63,314 nucleotides of DNA, taken from assembly GCA_017305715.1 (NCBI GenBank), contig JAFKKG010000042.1:1-63314 (forward strand). Reading direction: 5' to 3'. Below, in pieces: positions 15,045 to 24,076 of this stretch. The DNA is from Hyphomicrobiales bacterium. GTDB taxonomy: Bacteria; Pseudomonadota; Alphaproteobacteria; Rhizobiales; Xanthobacteraceae. Position 1 is the first letter of the stretch. Every line of letters begins with the position of its first letter. The translations under genes were made by a program, and so were the position numbers. The notes under the pieces were generated by a model that worked only from the letters and a program-made list of their open reading frames with translations, did not search any database and was not told the origin of the DNA.

Positions 15045-17288
15045 CTATGGATGGGTTTCGAGATTCAGATAGTGGCGCCATTCGCTGCCCATATTGTCGT
15101 CCGTGATGATCGCCCGATCCTGCGTCGCCGTCAGCAATTCCGGACATTCCTCAATCATGGAACTGCCGCGGCCATATTCAGTCATGATCGATTCGATCCG
15201 GGATCGGTCGGCGGCCTCCTTCAGGTCGAATTCGGGCTTGCCGTCGATCTTGTAGTTCTCCAGGACCGTCCGCCAGCGCGAGAAATCCCAGGCGATCGGC
15301 GTTTGCGACACCACCATGTGATTGCTGAAGCGCGATCCATAGGGAAACGCGGTACAAGCCGTTTTTTGCGCGCGCCGCGAATCCGTCGTGTTGTAGAAGA
15401 ACACGCCGCCGGGATTGAGGTGCTGCTTGACCAGTTCGAGAAACTCCATCGAGAGCAGGTTGGTGATATTGGCGCGGAAATGCCAGGTCGTGTTGGAGAC
15501 GATCGCATCGAAACGCATCTCGGGATGATGACCGAGCCATCGGCGGCCGTCATCCTCGATGATCCGGACTTTCGGATTGCTGAGGATCGATTGCACGTCG
15601 GACTGCGCCTTGATCAGTTCGAGATAACCGCGATTGATCTCGACGATGGTGAGCGAGGCCACCGCCGGGTTGCTGGCGATGACCTGGGCCCAGGAACCGG
15701 ACGACAGGCCGATCATGAGGACGTCACGCGGGGCTGCGTGAAACAGGCTCAATGCATAGGGGCGAATGATTCCGTTCCGGTCGGTCTTCAGATCGGTATT
15801 AAAACGCCCGTCATACATGCCGTTGCCGAAGACGGTGCCGCTGGTATCGACGGTAATGATGCCGCTGCGGTTTTCGACGACATGCGCAAAGTCACGGTCC
15901 GGAGTGCCCTTGTGCAACTGAATGTTCTCCAGCACGCGAGCCGCGATCACGGGATTGGCGATGGCGCCGGCGATCAGGATGCCGGTGGCGATGGCGCCAC
16001 GGCGCATGCGCTCCCGCATGGGCACGTTAAGGGCTGCGACCAGCATCAGGGCGCACAGGGTGCCGCCGGCCAGCAGGAATATCGCCATCGATTTCAGGCC
16101 AAGCAAATTGGCCAGCACAAAGCCGGTGAGTACGGCGCCGCTCGCGCAGCCGACGATGTTCGCGAAATACAGCAGGGCGGTCTGCATGCCGGCCCGGCTG
16201 TCGGTGGAAATGCCGAACTGCGAAAGATACGGCAGCAATGCGCCCCATTGCCGCGCAATCAGATAGATTACGCCGATGCCGACGCCGACCACGCCAGGGC
16301 CGATCCATGCCAATTGCGCCATCAGCGGCAGGAACGCCGCCCCGAAAACATTGGCCCACATCAATCCGGTCGTGGCTTTTCGCATTGCCTCGGCCGACGA
16401 AAATTCGTTGCAGACCTGTGCTGCATTTCGCGAGCCAAAGGCAATGCCGATGAGAAAGGCAGAGAGCGTCGAGGCAAAGGCGAGCGAACTCGACCCGGTC
16501 GCAAAGGAGATCGTCCGGAACAGGAATATTTCGTAGGACAGCGAGATGAAGCCGCCGAGCGTGGCCACAGCGGTCACAAAGAGCATCCCAAGCAGGGGAC
16601 GCCTCGCCGCCTTGGCCGGGCCGGCCTGGGAAGTCTCCATCACGTCGGGATTCGCGCGATGGGCGACGATGGCGCCGATGCCGACAACGATATTGATGCC
16701 GGCGGCGATCCAGACGGCGGCGTGCATGCCGAAAAATGGAAAGATGATCGTCGCGCAGACGAGGCAGGCGGCGCCGGCGCCGAGCGTGTTGACGAAATAC
16801 AGGGTGCCGACGGCATTGCCGATCTGGCCGGACGTTTTCGCGAGATATGAGACGAGGATCGGAAGGGTGGCGCCCATCAGGAGCGTGGGAACCAGTACCA
16901 GCAGAAGGTTGATCGCGGCCACGGCGGCCAACGGTAGATCGGCGACGAGGTGGCCGACCTGCTCGAACACCGCGAGCGAGACCAGCCCAAAGGCGGCGGT
17001 CAGCAACTCGATGATTCCGAGCAGCAGCAGGGCCTTGACGTTCTGCCGTTTCGAAATCCATCCGCCGGCGAGGCTGCCGAGGCCAAGGCCCAGCATGAAG
17101 GCCGTGACGACGATCGTCACGGATTCGGTGTTGACCCCGAAAATCCGGAACAGGCTGCGTTGCCAGGTCAGCTGATAGATCAGCGCGGGAAAGCCCGAGA
17201 AAAAGAACAGGATGCAGAGCAAGCGCACGCGGGAGGTAAGGGCCGCCGTCGTCGATGGCGCCGCAGTCGGCAGTTCCAGGGATGTCAT
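15045..17288 (-). CDS. Fused membrane protein and spermidine-synthase-like protein
   Basis: This protein has about 747 residues. The N-terminal half has 10 or more hydrophobic segments in an MFS/spermidine-synthase-associated transporter-like domain. The C-terminal part (about 480-735) resembles the SAM-binding fold of spermidine synthase: MIGLSSGSWAQV (motif I), VEINRGYLELI and IIEDDGRRWL. The region that holds the catalytic Asp in true spermidine synthases reads SNTTWHFRANITNLLS, so aminopropyl transfer is doubtful. I chose the ATG at 17288 (MTSLELPT). An ATG at 17333 adds 15 residues. Function unknown; it may methylate or transfer a group onto a transported substrate. Confidence 0.8.
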   Translation of the reverse strand: MTSLELPTAAPSTTAALTSRVRLLCILFFFSGFPALIYQLTWQRSLFRIFGVNTESVTIVVTAFMLGLGLGSLAGGWISKRQNVKALLLLGIIELLTAAFGLVSLAVFEQVGHLVADLPLAAVAAINLLLVLVPTLLMGATLPILVSYLAKTSGQIGNAVGTLYFVNTLGAGAACLVCATIIFPFFGMHAAVWIAAGINIVVGIGAIVAHRANPDVMETSQAGPAKAARRPLLGMLFVTAVATLGGFISLSYEIFLFRTISFATGSSSLAFASTLSAFLIGIAFGSRNAAQVCNEFSSAEAMRKATTGLMWANVFGAAFLPLMAQLAWIGPGVVGVGIGVIYLIARQWGALLPYLSQFGISTDSRAGMQTALLYFANIVGCASGAVLTGFVLANLLGLKSMAIFLLAGGTLCALMLVAALNVPMRERMRRGAIATGILIAGAIANPVIAARVLENIQLHKGTPDRDFAHVVENRSGIITVDTSGTVFGNGMYDGRFNTDLKTDRNGIIRPYALSLFHAAPRDVLMIGLSSGSWAQVIASNPAVASLTIVEINRGYLELIKAQSDVQSILSNPKVRIIEDDGRRWLGHHPEMRFDAIVSNTTWHFRANITNLLSMEFLELVKQHLNPGGVFFYNTTDSRRAQKTACTAFPYGSRFSNHMVVSQTPIAWDFSRWRTVLENYKIDGKPEFDLKEAADRSRIESIMTEYGRGSSMIEECPELLTATQDRAIITDDNMGSEWRHYLNLETHP

Positions 17289-17515
17289 GTGTTGGTTCCG
17301 GTTGTCAGCCGGAACATAGAGCCCAAAGGTCAATCAATGCTTGTCTCCTCCCGGATAGCCGGCCCGAGGCCTGGACTTGAATCCGCTATCGCAGAACTTG
17401 GGAGACCTCAAAACGCGGTCAATACATTCAATTGCCATACGGGCCGCAGCAATCTGTTCACCAAAACGAGCAGAGGTCTCGGAGACCACAAGGTTAACCA
17501 ACGCTGACGTGGCGG

Positions 17516-20311
17516 CTACGCCGCCGGCTGCGCGGCGGTGTCCTCGCTGGCGAGCAGATGCAGCAGCGCGCTCTTGATCGCGGCCTGCCGCGTCGGCGCG
17601 GTGATCTGGGCGCCGAGCAGGTCGGTGACATAGAACACGTCGCGGGCGCGCTCGCCGAAGGTCGCGACATGGGCGGAGGCGATATTGAGGTTGAGCTTCG
17701 AGATCGCCGTCGTCAGTTGGTACAGCAGGCCCGGGCGATCGAGGCCGGAGACCTCGATCACGGTGTAGCGATCCGACCATTGGTTGTTGATGGTCACTTC
17801 GGGCTCGACCACGAAGGGCCGCACCTTGCCGCGGTTGGCGGCCTTGCGCGCCACCACTTCGGGCAGCCGCAATTTGCCCTCGAGCACCTGCTCGATCATT
17901 TCGCCGATTCGCGTCGCGCGGCGGCCTTCGTCCTCGTCGCGGTCGTATTCCCTTGAGATCGCGATGGTGTCGAGCGCGCGGCCGTCGGTGGTGGTGTAGA
18001 TCTGCGCGTCGACGATATTGGCGCCGGCCGACGCACAGGCGCCGGCGATGATCGACAGCAGCCAGGGATGGTCGGTCGCCAGGATCGTCAGTTCGGTGAC
18101 GGCGCGCGCCTCGTCGAAACCGACATTGATCGCGAGCTTGTGCCCGGCCTGTTCGCTGGCCCGCAGGAACCGCGCATGGCGGATTTTTCGCGGCAATTCG
18201 ACCTTGAGCCAATAGGCCGGATAATGCCGCCCGATATAGGCGTTGAGTTCGGCTTCCGGCCATTCGGTGAAGGCGGCGCGGAATTCGGATTGCGCCACCG
18301 CGATGCGCTGGGCGCGGTTCACTTCCGAGAACCCGCCGGTCAGCACCGGCTCGGTTTCGTAATACAGCGTGCGCAGCAATTGCGCCTTCCAGCCGTTCCA
18401 GACGCCGGGGCCGACGCCGCGGATGTCGGCGGTGGTCAGGATCGTCAAGAGCTTCATCTGCTCGACCGATTGAACGACGGCGGCGAAATTCTCGATGGTC
18501 TTGCGGTCCGACAAATCGCGCGACTGCGCCACCGTGGACATGGTGAGATGCTCCTCGATCAGCCAGGCCACCGTCTCGGTGTCGGCGGCGGAAAAGCCGA
18601 GCCGCGGGCACAGCCGCCGCGCCACCTTGGCGCCGGCAATCGAATGATCCTCGGGCCGGCCCTTGGCGATGTCGTGCAGCAGCGTGGTGATGTAGATCAC
18701 CGGCCGATGCTCGGGACGGATCTTGCGCATCAGGTCGCTGGCGACCGTGAACTCGTCGTTGCCGCCGCGCTCGATGTCCTGCAGATAGCCGACGCAGCGC
18801 AACAGATGCTCGTCCACCGTGTAATGGTGGTACATGTTGAACTGCATCATCGACACGATCTTGCCGAAGGCGCGGATGAAGTGACCGAGCACGCCGGTCT
18901 CGTTCATGCGCCGCAGCACGGTCTCGGCGTTGTCGGAGGTGAGGATCTCCATGAACAGCCGGTTGGCTTCCGGATTTTCCCGCAAGGGCGTGTTGATCAG
19001 CTTCAGCGAGCGCGTCACCGTGCGCATCGCGTCGGGATGGAAGGCGAGGTTGTTTTTCTGCGCCAGCCGGAAGATCCGGATCAGATTGACCGGGTCGTGC
19101 TTGAAGACATCGGGCGCGGCGAGATTGATGCGGTTGTTGTCGATGATGAAATCGTCGCTGTCGGGCACGCGCCGCCGTTTGGCGGCCGGCCGGAACCGCG
19201 CCACCACGCGGCTCAGGACCGGCGCGGGCTTGGCCTGCTCGTCTTCCAGCTTGGCGCACAGGATCGCGGTGAGATCGCCGACGTCCTTGGCGACCAGGAA
19301 GTAGTGCTTCATGAAGCGTTCGACATCCTGCATGCCGGGATGCGAGGTATAGCCGAGGCGGACCGCGATCTCGCGCTGCATGTCGAACGACAGCCGCTCT
19401 TCGGCGCGGCCGGAGACGAAATGCAAATTGCAGCGCACCGACCACAGGAAATCGGCGCAGCGGCGGAAGGTGCGGTATTCCTGCGCATCGAACACGCCGC
19501 GTTCGACCAGTTCGTCGGTCTCGCGCACGCGATAGACGTATTTGGCGATCCAGAAGAGCGTATGGAGATCGCGCAAGCCGCCCTTGCCGTCCTTGACGTT
19601 GGGCTCGACCAGATAGCGCGACTGCCCGCCGCGGCGATGGCGCTCCTCGCGCTCGGCGAGCTTGGCGGTGACGAACTCCGCCGCGGTGCCCTGCAAGACC
19701 TCCTTGTCGAAGCGCGCGACCAGTTCGTCATAGAGCGGCTGGTCGCCGGTCAGGAAGCGCGTCTCGAGGATCGCGGTGCGGATCGTCATGTCGCCGCGCG
19801 CCTGCCGGATCGATTCATCGACCGAGCGCGTGGCATGGCCGACCTTCAGCCCCATGTCCCACAGGCAATAGAGAATGGCTTCGGCGACCTGCTCGCCCCA
19901 GGCGGTCTGCTTGTAGGGCAGGATGAACAGCAGATCGATGTCGGATTCCGGCGCCATCAGGCCGCGGCCGTAACCGCCGGTGGCGACGACCGACATGCGC
20001 TCGGCGCCCGAGGGCACATGCGAGCGATAGAGATGCCGCGTGGCGGCGGAATAAAGGATGCGGATGATCTCGTCCTGCACGAAGCAGAGCCGCTCGGCGC
20101 AGCGGCGGCCGTGACGGTCCTTCAGCAGCACCGCCTGCGCGGTCGCCCGCGCCGCGATCATCTCGGCCTTCAGCAATTGCGCCATCGCCGAACGAAACAC
20201 ATCATCGCGGCCGGCATTTTTCTCGGCGAGCGCATCGATCGCGGCGGTGATCCGCGCGGTATCGAAACGGTCATCTGCCGGGGGGCGGGCTTCAGTCACA
20301 ACGCTGTCCAT
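17516..20311 (-). CDS. glnD: Bifunctional PII uridylyltransferase / uridylyl-removing enzyme
   Basis: This is the primary nitrogen sensor. It uridylylates PII proteins (GlnB/GlnK) when glutamine is low and removes UMP when glutamine is high. The 931-residue protein has a nucleotidyltransferase domain with GGYGRG (112-117) and D124/D126 in ESDIDLLF. A linking helical domain follows, then an HD hydrolase domain with LLHDIAKG and EEHLTM (about 540-600). Two C-terminal ACT domains (about 745-820 and 855-925) bind glutamine. The length is normal for the family. The gene is divergent from the ssu-type operon. Confidence 0.96.
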   Translation of the reverse strand: MDSVVTEARPPADDRFDTARITAAIDALAEKNAGRDDVFRSAMAQLLKAEMIAARATAQAVLLKDRHGRRCAERLCFVQDEIIRILYSAATRHLYRSHVPSGAERMSVVATGGYGRGLMAPESDIDLLFILPYKQTAWGEQVAEAILYCLWDMGLKVGHATRSVDESIRQARGDMTIRTAILETRFLTGDQPLYDELVARFDKEVLQGTAAEFVTAKLAEREERHRRGGQSRYLVEPNVKDGKGGLRDLHTLFWIAKYVYRVRETDELVERGVFDAQEYRTFRRCADFLWSVRCNLHFVSGRAEERLSFDMQREIAVRLGYTSHPGMQDVERFMKHYFLVAKDVGDLTAILCAKLEDEQAKPAPVLSRVVARFRPAAKRRRVPDSDDFIIDNNRINLAAPDVFKHDPVNLIRIFRLAQKNNLAFHPDAMRTVTRSLKLINTPLRENPEANRLFMEILTSDNAETVLRRMNETGVLGHFIRAFGKIVSMMQFNMYHHYTVDEHLLRCVGYLQDIERGGNDEFTVASDLMRKIRPEHRPVIYITTLLHDIAKGRPEDHSIAGAKVARRLCPRLGFSAADTETVAWLIEEHLTMSTVAQSRDLSDRKTIENFAAVVQSVEQMKLLTILTTADIRGVGPGVWNGWKAQLLRTLYYETEPVLTGGFSEVNRAQRIAVAQSEFRAAFTEWPEAELNAYIGRHYPAYWLKVELPRKIRHARFLRASEQAGHKLAINVGFDEARAVTELTILATDHPWLLSIIAGACASAGANIVDAQIYTTTDGRALDTIAISREYDRDEDEGRRATRIGEMIEQVLEGKLRLPEVVARKAANRGKVRPFVVEPEVTINNQWSDRYTVIEVSGLDRPGLLYQLTTAISKLNLNIASAHVATFGERARDVFYVTDLLGAQITAPTRQAAIKSALLHLLASEDTAAQPAA

Positions 20312-20444
20312 GATCTACCCCGATATCGGACGGCGCAGACGCTGTCACGGATGATTGTGAGGCAACAGTGGTTCTATGCTGGATTAGGGGTCGTCCGGGC
20401 AAAATCGTTCTCAAGGCGCGGCTTTCACGGCAGCTATTTTCTCG

Positions 20445-20472
20445 TTGACCTTGTGTCTTAACTCATTGAAAT
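20445..20472 (+). promoter_or_regulatory. Candidate promoter of the ssu-type operon
   Basis: TTGACC (20445-20450) and TGAAAT (20467-20472) are separated by 16 bp and resemble -35 and -10 boxes. GGGAGGAG (20494-20501) is a strong ribosome site before the ATG at 20511. No regulator site was identified. Confidence 0.3.
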
Positions 20473-20510
20473 AAAAGGTCGTTTTTCAAGGGCAGGGAGG
20501 AGACGACGGG

Positions 20511-21500
20511 ATGTCCAGGATTTCACGGCGCACAGCTTTGGGGCGCGTTACGGCTGCGGTCATCGCGGTTTCGGCCTTGGCGTCCGGCACGGCGTTCGCC
20601 GCCGACCCGCTCAAGGAGATTCGCATCGACTGGGCGACCTACAACCCGGTCTCGATGATCCTCAAGCAGAAGGGTCTGCTGGAAAAGGAGTTCGCCAAGG
20701 ACGGCATCAATGTCGTCTGGGTGCAGTCGGCCGGCTCCAACAAGGCGCTCGAATTCCTCAACGCCGGCTCGATCGATTTCGGCTCGACCGCGGGATCCGC
20801 GGCTCTGGTCGCCAAGATCAACGGCAACCCGATCAAGTCGGTCTATGTCTATTCGCGCCCCGAATGGACCGCGCTGGTGACCGGCAAGGACTCCAAGATC
20901 GCTGGCGTGGCTGATCTGAAAGGCAAGCGCGTCGCGGTGACGCGCGGCACCGATCCGCACATCTTCCTGGTCCGCGCGCTGCTCGGCGCCGGGCTTTCCG
21001 AAAAGGACATCACGCCGGTGCTGCTGCAGCACGCCGACGGCAAGACCGCGCTGATCCGCGGCGACGTCGATGCCTGGGCCGGCCTCGATCCGATGATGGC
21101 GCAGGCCGAAGTCGAGGACGGCGCCAGGCTGTTCTACCGCAAGGCGGACGCCAACACCTGGGGTATCCTCAATGTGCGCGAGCAGTTTTTGAAGGACCAT
21201 CCGGACACGGTTCGCCGCGTGCTCGCCGTTTACGAAGAAGCCCGCAAATATTCGCTGGCCAATTACGACGACCTGAAGAAGACCTTCATCGCCGCCACCA
21301 AGCTGCCGGATGCGGTCGTGGACAAGCAGCTCAAGGAGCGCACCGAACTGACCCACAGCCGGATCGGCGCAGCCCAGCGCGAATCCATCCTCGCCGCCGG
21401 CCTCGCGCTGCAACAGGCCGGCGTCGTCGCCGCCACCGTCGACGTCAAGGCGACGCTGGATGCGTTGATCGACGATCAGGTCCCGCTTCCGACTAATTGA
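20511..21500 (+). CDS. Aliphatic sulfonate-type ABC transporter substrate-binding protein
   Basis: This is a periplasmic SsuA/NMT1-family binding protein. The 329-residue precursor has an N-terminal export signal, MSRISRRTALGRVTAA, which carries twin arginines but is not a canonical Tat motif, and cleavage is likely near AFAADP. The mature part shows the family pattern GLLEKEFAKDGINVVWVQSAGSNKALEFLNAGSIDFG and LKGKRVAVTRGTDPHIFLVRALL. It is followed by its permease and ATPase. The ligand is probably a sulfonate or a related sulfur or nitrogen compound. No ssuD monooxygenase is adjacent, so the substrate is uncertain. Confidence 0.88.
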   Translation: MSRISRRTALGRVTAAVIAVSALASGTAFAADPLKEIRIDWATYNPVSMILKQKGLLEKEFAKDGINVVWVQSAGSNKALEFLNAGSIDFGSTAGSAALVAKINGNPIKSVYVYSRPEWTALVTGKDSKIAGVADLKGKRVAVTRGTDPHIFLVRALLGAGLSEKDITPVLLQHADGKTALIRGDVDAWAGLDPMMAQAEVEDGARLFYRKADANTWGILNVREQFLKDHPDTVRRVLAVYEEARKYSLANYDDLKKTFIAATKLPDAVVDKQLKERTELTHSRIGAAQRESILAAGLALQQAGVVAATVDVKATLDALIDDQVPLPTN

Positions 21501-21521
21501 GGAAAGTTGCGAGGCGCTATT

Positions 21522-21667
21522 CTTCCCCTCTCCCCTTGTGGGAGAGGGTGGCTTCGCGAAGCGAAGGCGGGTGAGGGGTTCTCTCCTCGCTGTAGGCCTC
21601 GCGATGAGGATAGAGACCCCTCATCCGGCGCTGCGCGCCACCTTCTCCCACAAGGGGAGAAGGGAAG
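21522..21667. repeat. Long inverted repeat with 17-bp perfect arms
   Basis: TCTCCCCTTGTGGGAGA (21529-21545) pairs perfectly with its complement at 21644-21660, and the pairing extends outward with one mismatch. The interior of about 98 bp is itself GC-rich and partly complementary. It lies between the binding-protein and permease genes of one operon, so it will be transcribed and could limit read-through or stabilise the upstream mRNA. Confidence 0.8.
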
Positions 21668-21717
21668 GGCCTCCCCCAACCCCCACCTTGCAATCCCCTG
21701 AAAGACGCGTTCTTGCT

Positions 21718-22575
21718 ATGGCCATGAGTGTTGAACTGCCAGCGCTGGAACGGACCGATGCGCCCGAGGTGACGGCGAGAGCGTCGTCCGCGCGGCTGCG
21801 CCGCTATACCGGGCCGGCGCTGGGGCTGCTGCTCCCGGTCGGCCTGGCGCTCGCCTGGGAAATCGCGGTTTGGGCTGGCCTGTCGAACGGCCGGCTGGTG
21901 CCGCCACCGACCAAAATCTTCGCCACCATGGTGGAACTCGCCAAAAGCGGCGAGCTCTCGCGGCATATCATCGCAACGCTCAGCCGTGTCGCCTCGGGCT
22001 TCGTCATCGGGGTCGTCGCCGGCACCCTGTTCGGGGCCATCTCCGGTTATTGGGGCCTCGCGCGGCGGCTGCTCGATCCGACCGTGCAGGCGCTGCGTGC
22101 GATCCCGTCGATCGCCTGGGTGCCGCTGTTTATCCTGTGGCTCGGCATTTTCGAAACGTCAAAAGTCGCGCTGATCGCGGTCGGCGTGTTCTTCCCGGTC
22201 TATCTCGGCGTGATGGGCGCAATCCTGTCGGTCGATCGCAAGATCGTCGAGGTCGGCCGCACCTTCCGTCTCAGTGGTCCGGCGATGATCCGCCGCATCC
22301 TGTTGCCCGCGGTGCTGCCGGCCTATGTCGTGGCGCTGCGCGTCGGCCTCGGTCTTGGCTGGATGTTCGTCGTCGCCGCCGAATTCATGGGCGCTTCCGA
22401 AGGGCTCGGCTATCTGCTGATCGACGGCCAGCAACTCGGCAAGCCGGCGCAGATCGTCGCCGCGATCGTGATTTTTGCGATTCTCGGCAAGACCACCGAC
22501 TGGCTGATCGAGATCGCGACCGCGCCGTTGCTGCGTTGGCAGGATGCGTTCGGCGGCAGAAGCGGAGCCGCCTGA
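21718..22575 (+). CDS. Sulfonate-type ABC transporter permease
   Basis: This is the SsuC-like inner-membrane subunit (285 residues, BPD_transp_1 fold). It has about six membrane helices and the EAA-type cytoplasmic loop FRLSGPAMIRRILLPAVLPAYVVALRVGLGLGW. The ATG at 21718 is chosen because the frame upstream runs through the repeat element. ATG 21724 is also possible. The stop TGA overlaps the ATPase ATG (TGATG at 22573-22577), so the two are coupled. Confidence 0.9.
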   Translation: MAMSVELPALERTDAPEVTARASSARLRRYTGPALGLLLPVGLALAWEIAVWAGLSNGRLVPPPTKIFATMVELAKSGELSRHIIATLSRVASGFVIGVVAGTLFGAISGYWGLARRLLDPTVQALRAIPSIAWVPLFILWLGIFETSKVALIAVGVFFPVYLGVMGAILSVDRKIVEVGRTFRLSGPAMIRRILLPAVLPAYVVALRVGLGLGWMFVVAAEFMGASEGLGYLLIDGQQLGKPAQIVAAIVIFAILGKTTDWLIEIATAPLLRWQDAFGGRSGAA

Positions 22576-23360
22576 TGCTGACGCTGGAGCGCGTTGGAAA
22601 GACTTATCCGAACGGCGTGCATGCGCTGGAGCGGTTTTCCGCCGACATCCAGCGCGGCGAAATCGTCGCCATCATCGGCGGCTCCGGCTGCGGCAAGTCG
22701 ACGCTTTTGCGCGCCATCGCCGGCCTCGACCGCGCCTCGACCGGCACGGTGACGCTGGATGCGACCGCGATCACGGCGCCGCACGCCAAGATCGGCATCA
22801 TCTTCCAGGAGCCGAGATTGCTGCCATGGCTCAGCGTCGCCGACAATATCGGCTTTGGTCTTTCCGAACTCCCGGCCGCCGCGCGGCGCGAAAAGGTCGC
22901 ACGCGCGCTGGACCGGGTTGGCCTCGCCGACAAGGCCAATGCCTGGCCGCGCGAATTGTCCGGCGGGCAGGCGCAGCGGGTGGCGATTGCGCGCGCGCTG
23001 GTGCCGCAGCCCGAAGTGCTGCTGCTGGACGAGCCGTTCTCGGCGCTCGACGCATTCACGCGGCGGGATCTGCAGGACCATCTGCTCGATCTGTGGAACG
23101 ACACGCGGCCCACCCTCATCCTTGTGACGCATGACGTCGACGAGGCCGTGGTGCTGGCGGATCGCGTGCTTGTGATGCGGCCGCGGCCGGGGCGGCTGTT
23201 CGAGGAGATCAAGATCAATCTGGCGCGCCCGCGCGACCGCCATTCGCCGTTATTCGACAGTTTCAAGCGCCGCGTATTAACCGCGCTGGACCGCTCGCTC
23301 GACCGCAACGTGCCCGATGCCGATGCCAAATCGACCGCCGGCGAGGCGATGTGGTGGTGA
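22575..23360 (+). CDS. Sulfonate-type ABC transporter ATP-binding protein
   Basis: This is the SsuB-like ATPase of the importer (261 residues). It has Walker A GGSGCGKS (35-42), the Q-loop Gln78 in IIFQEPRLLPW, signature LSGGQ (128-132), Walker B VLLLDEP (148-154) and the H-loop in LVTHDVDEAVVLADRV. It overlaps the permease by one base. The full set is binding protein, permease, ATPase, in that order. Confidence 0.92.
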   Translation: MLTLERVGKTYPNGVHALERFSADIQRGEIVAIIGGSGCGKSTLLRAIAGLDRASTGTVTLDATAITAPHAKIGIIFQEPRLLPWLSVADNIGFGLSELPAAARREKVARALDRVGLADKANAWPRELSGGQAQRVAIARALVPQPEVLLLDEPFSALDAFTRRDLQDHLLDLWNDTRPTLILVTHDVDEAVVLADRVLVMRPRPGRLFEEIKINLARPRDRHSPLFDSFKRRVLTALDRSLDRNVPDADAKSTAGEAMWW

Positions 23361-23428
23361 CTTTGGGTGGTGACTTGGGCCCGATAAGGCTCTAAATCCG
23401 GACCCACAAGAGCATCCGGGAGAGAAAA

Positions 23429-23938
23429 ATGGACGCCGCCGAACTCCGAGCCATGCAGGCCCCGATCAAGGAGCGCTACAAGTCCGATCCTTCATCCGCC
23501 GTCATTACGCTGAAGGCCAAAGGCTCGATCGATAATGAAGGCATCGCCTGCAAGGTCGAGACCGGCCGGGCAATTGCGATGGCCGGCCTGCATCCCGCAA
23601 CCGGCGGTTCCGGGCTGGAACTGTGCTCCGGTGACATGCTGCTCGAAGCGCTGGTCGCTTGCGCCGGTGTCACCCTGAAATCGGTCGCGACCGCGGTCGA
23701 AATCCCGCTGAAGTCGGGCCACGTCACGGCCGAGGGCGATCTGGATTTTCGCGGTACGCTCGGCGTCGACAAGGAAGCCCCGGTCGGTTTCGCCGAAATC
23801 CGCCTGCGCTTCGACGTCGAGACCGATGCGCCGCAGGACAAGCTCGATCTCCTGCTGAAGCTCACCGAACGCTATTGCGTGGTTTATCAGACCATCAAGA
23901 ACGGCCCGAAAGTATCGGTGTCGATGCAGCGGGTGTGA
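23429..23938 (+). CDS. OsmC/Ohr-family protein
   Basis: This 169-residue protein has the OsmC fold of thiol-dependent peroxidases. The two redox cysteines are present: Cys78 in LLEALVACAGVTLK and Cys150 in RYCVVYQTI. It probably reduces organic hydroperoxides, though some members only bind lipids. GGGAGAG precedes the ATG by about 10 bases. It follows the transporter operon by about 70 bp and may be co-transcribed, but a functional tie is not evident. Confidence 0.85.
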   Translation: MDAAELRAMQAPIKERYKSDPSSAVITLKAKGSIDNEGIACKVETGRAIAMAGLHPATGGSGLELCSGDMLLEALVACAGVTLKSVATAVEIPLKSGHVTAEGDLDFRGTLGVDKEAPVGFAEIRLRFDVETDAPQDKLDLLLKLTERYCVVYQTIKNGPKVSVSMQRV

Positions 23939-23952
23939 GTCCACATGGTGTC

Positions 23953-24065
23953 GTCCCGGCCTCGAGCCGGGACCATACGCCGCGGCCTTCGGTCCAAAGC
24001 CGCTGTTCGATGCCTTTCGCGCCACACGAATAGTTGTGACGATGGATCCCGGCGTTCGCCGGGAT
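23953..24065. repeat. Composite palindromic repeat (GTCCCGGC family)
   Basis: The first hairpin is GTCCCGGC (23953-23960) with GCCGGGAC (23966-23973). The second is ATCCCGGC (24046-24053) with GCCGGGAT (24058-24065). The layout matches the element at 52444-52560: hairpin, about 70-75 bp of spacer beginning CCATACGCCGCGGCC, then hairpin. It ends 11 bp before the next start codon. Confidence 0.8.
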
Positions 24066-24076
24066 GGCAGCTTAAA

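Noticed and set aside
15006-16850. 614-codon open frame opposite the spermidine-synthase-like gene
   Set aside because: It is a complement of membrane-helix codons that gives a charged protein typical of a shadow.
18068-20461. 797-codon open frame opposite glnD
   Set aside because: It is a high-GC shadow of glnD with His/Asp/Arg-biased composition. The glnD strand has all domain motifs.
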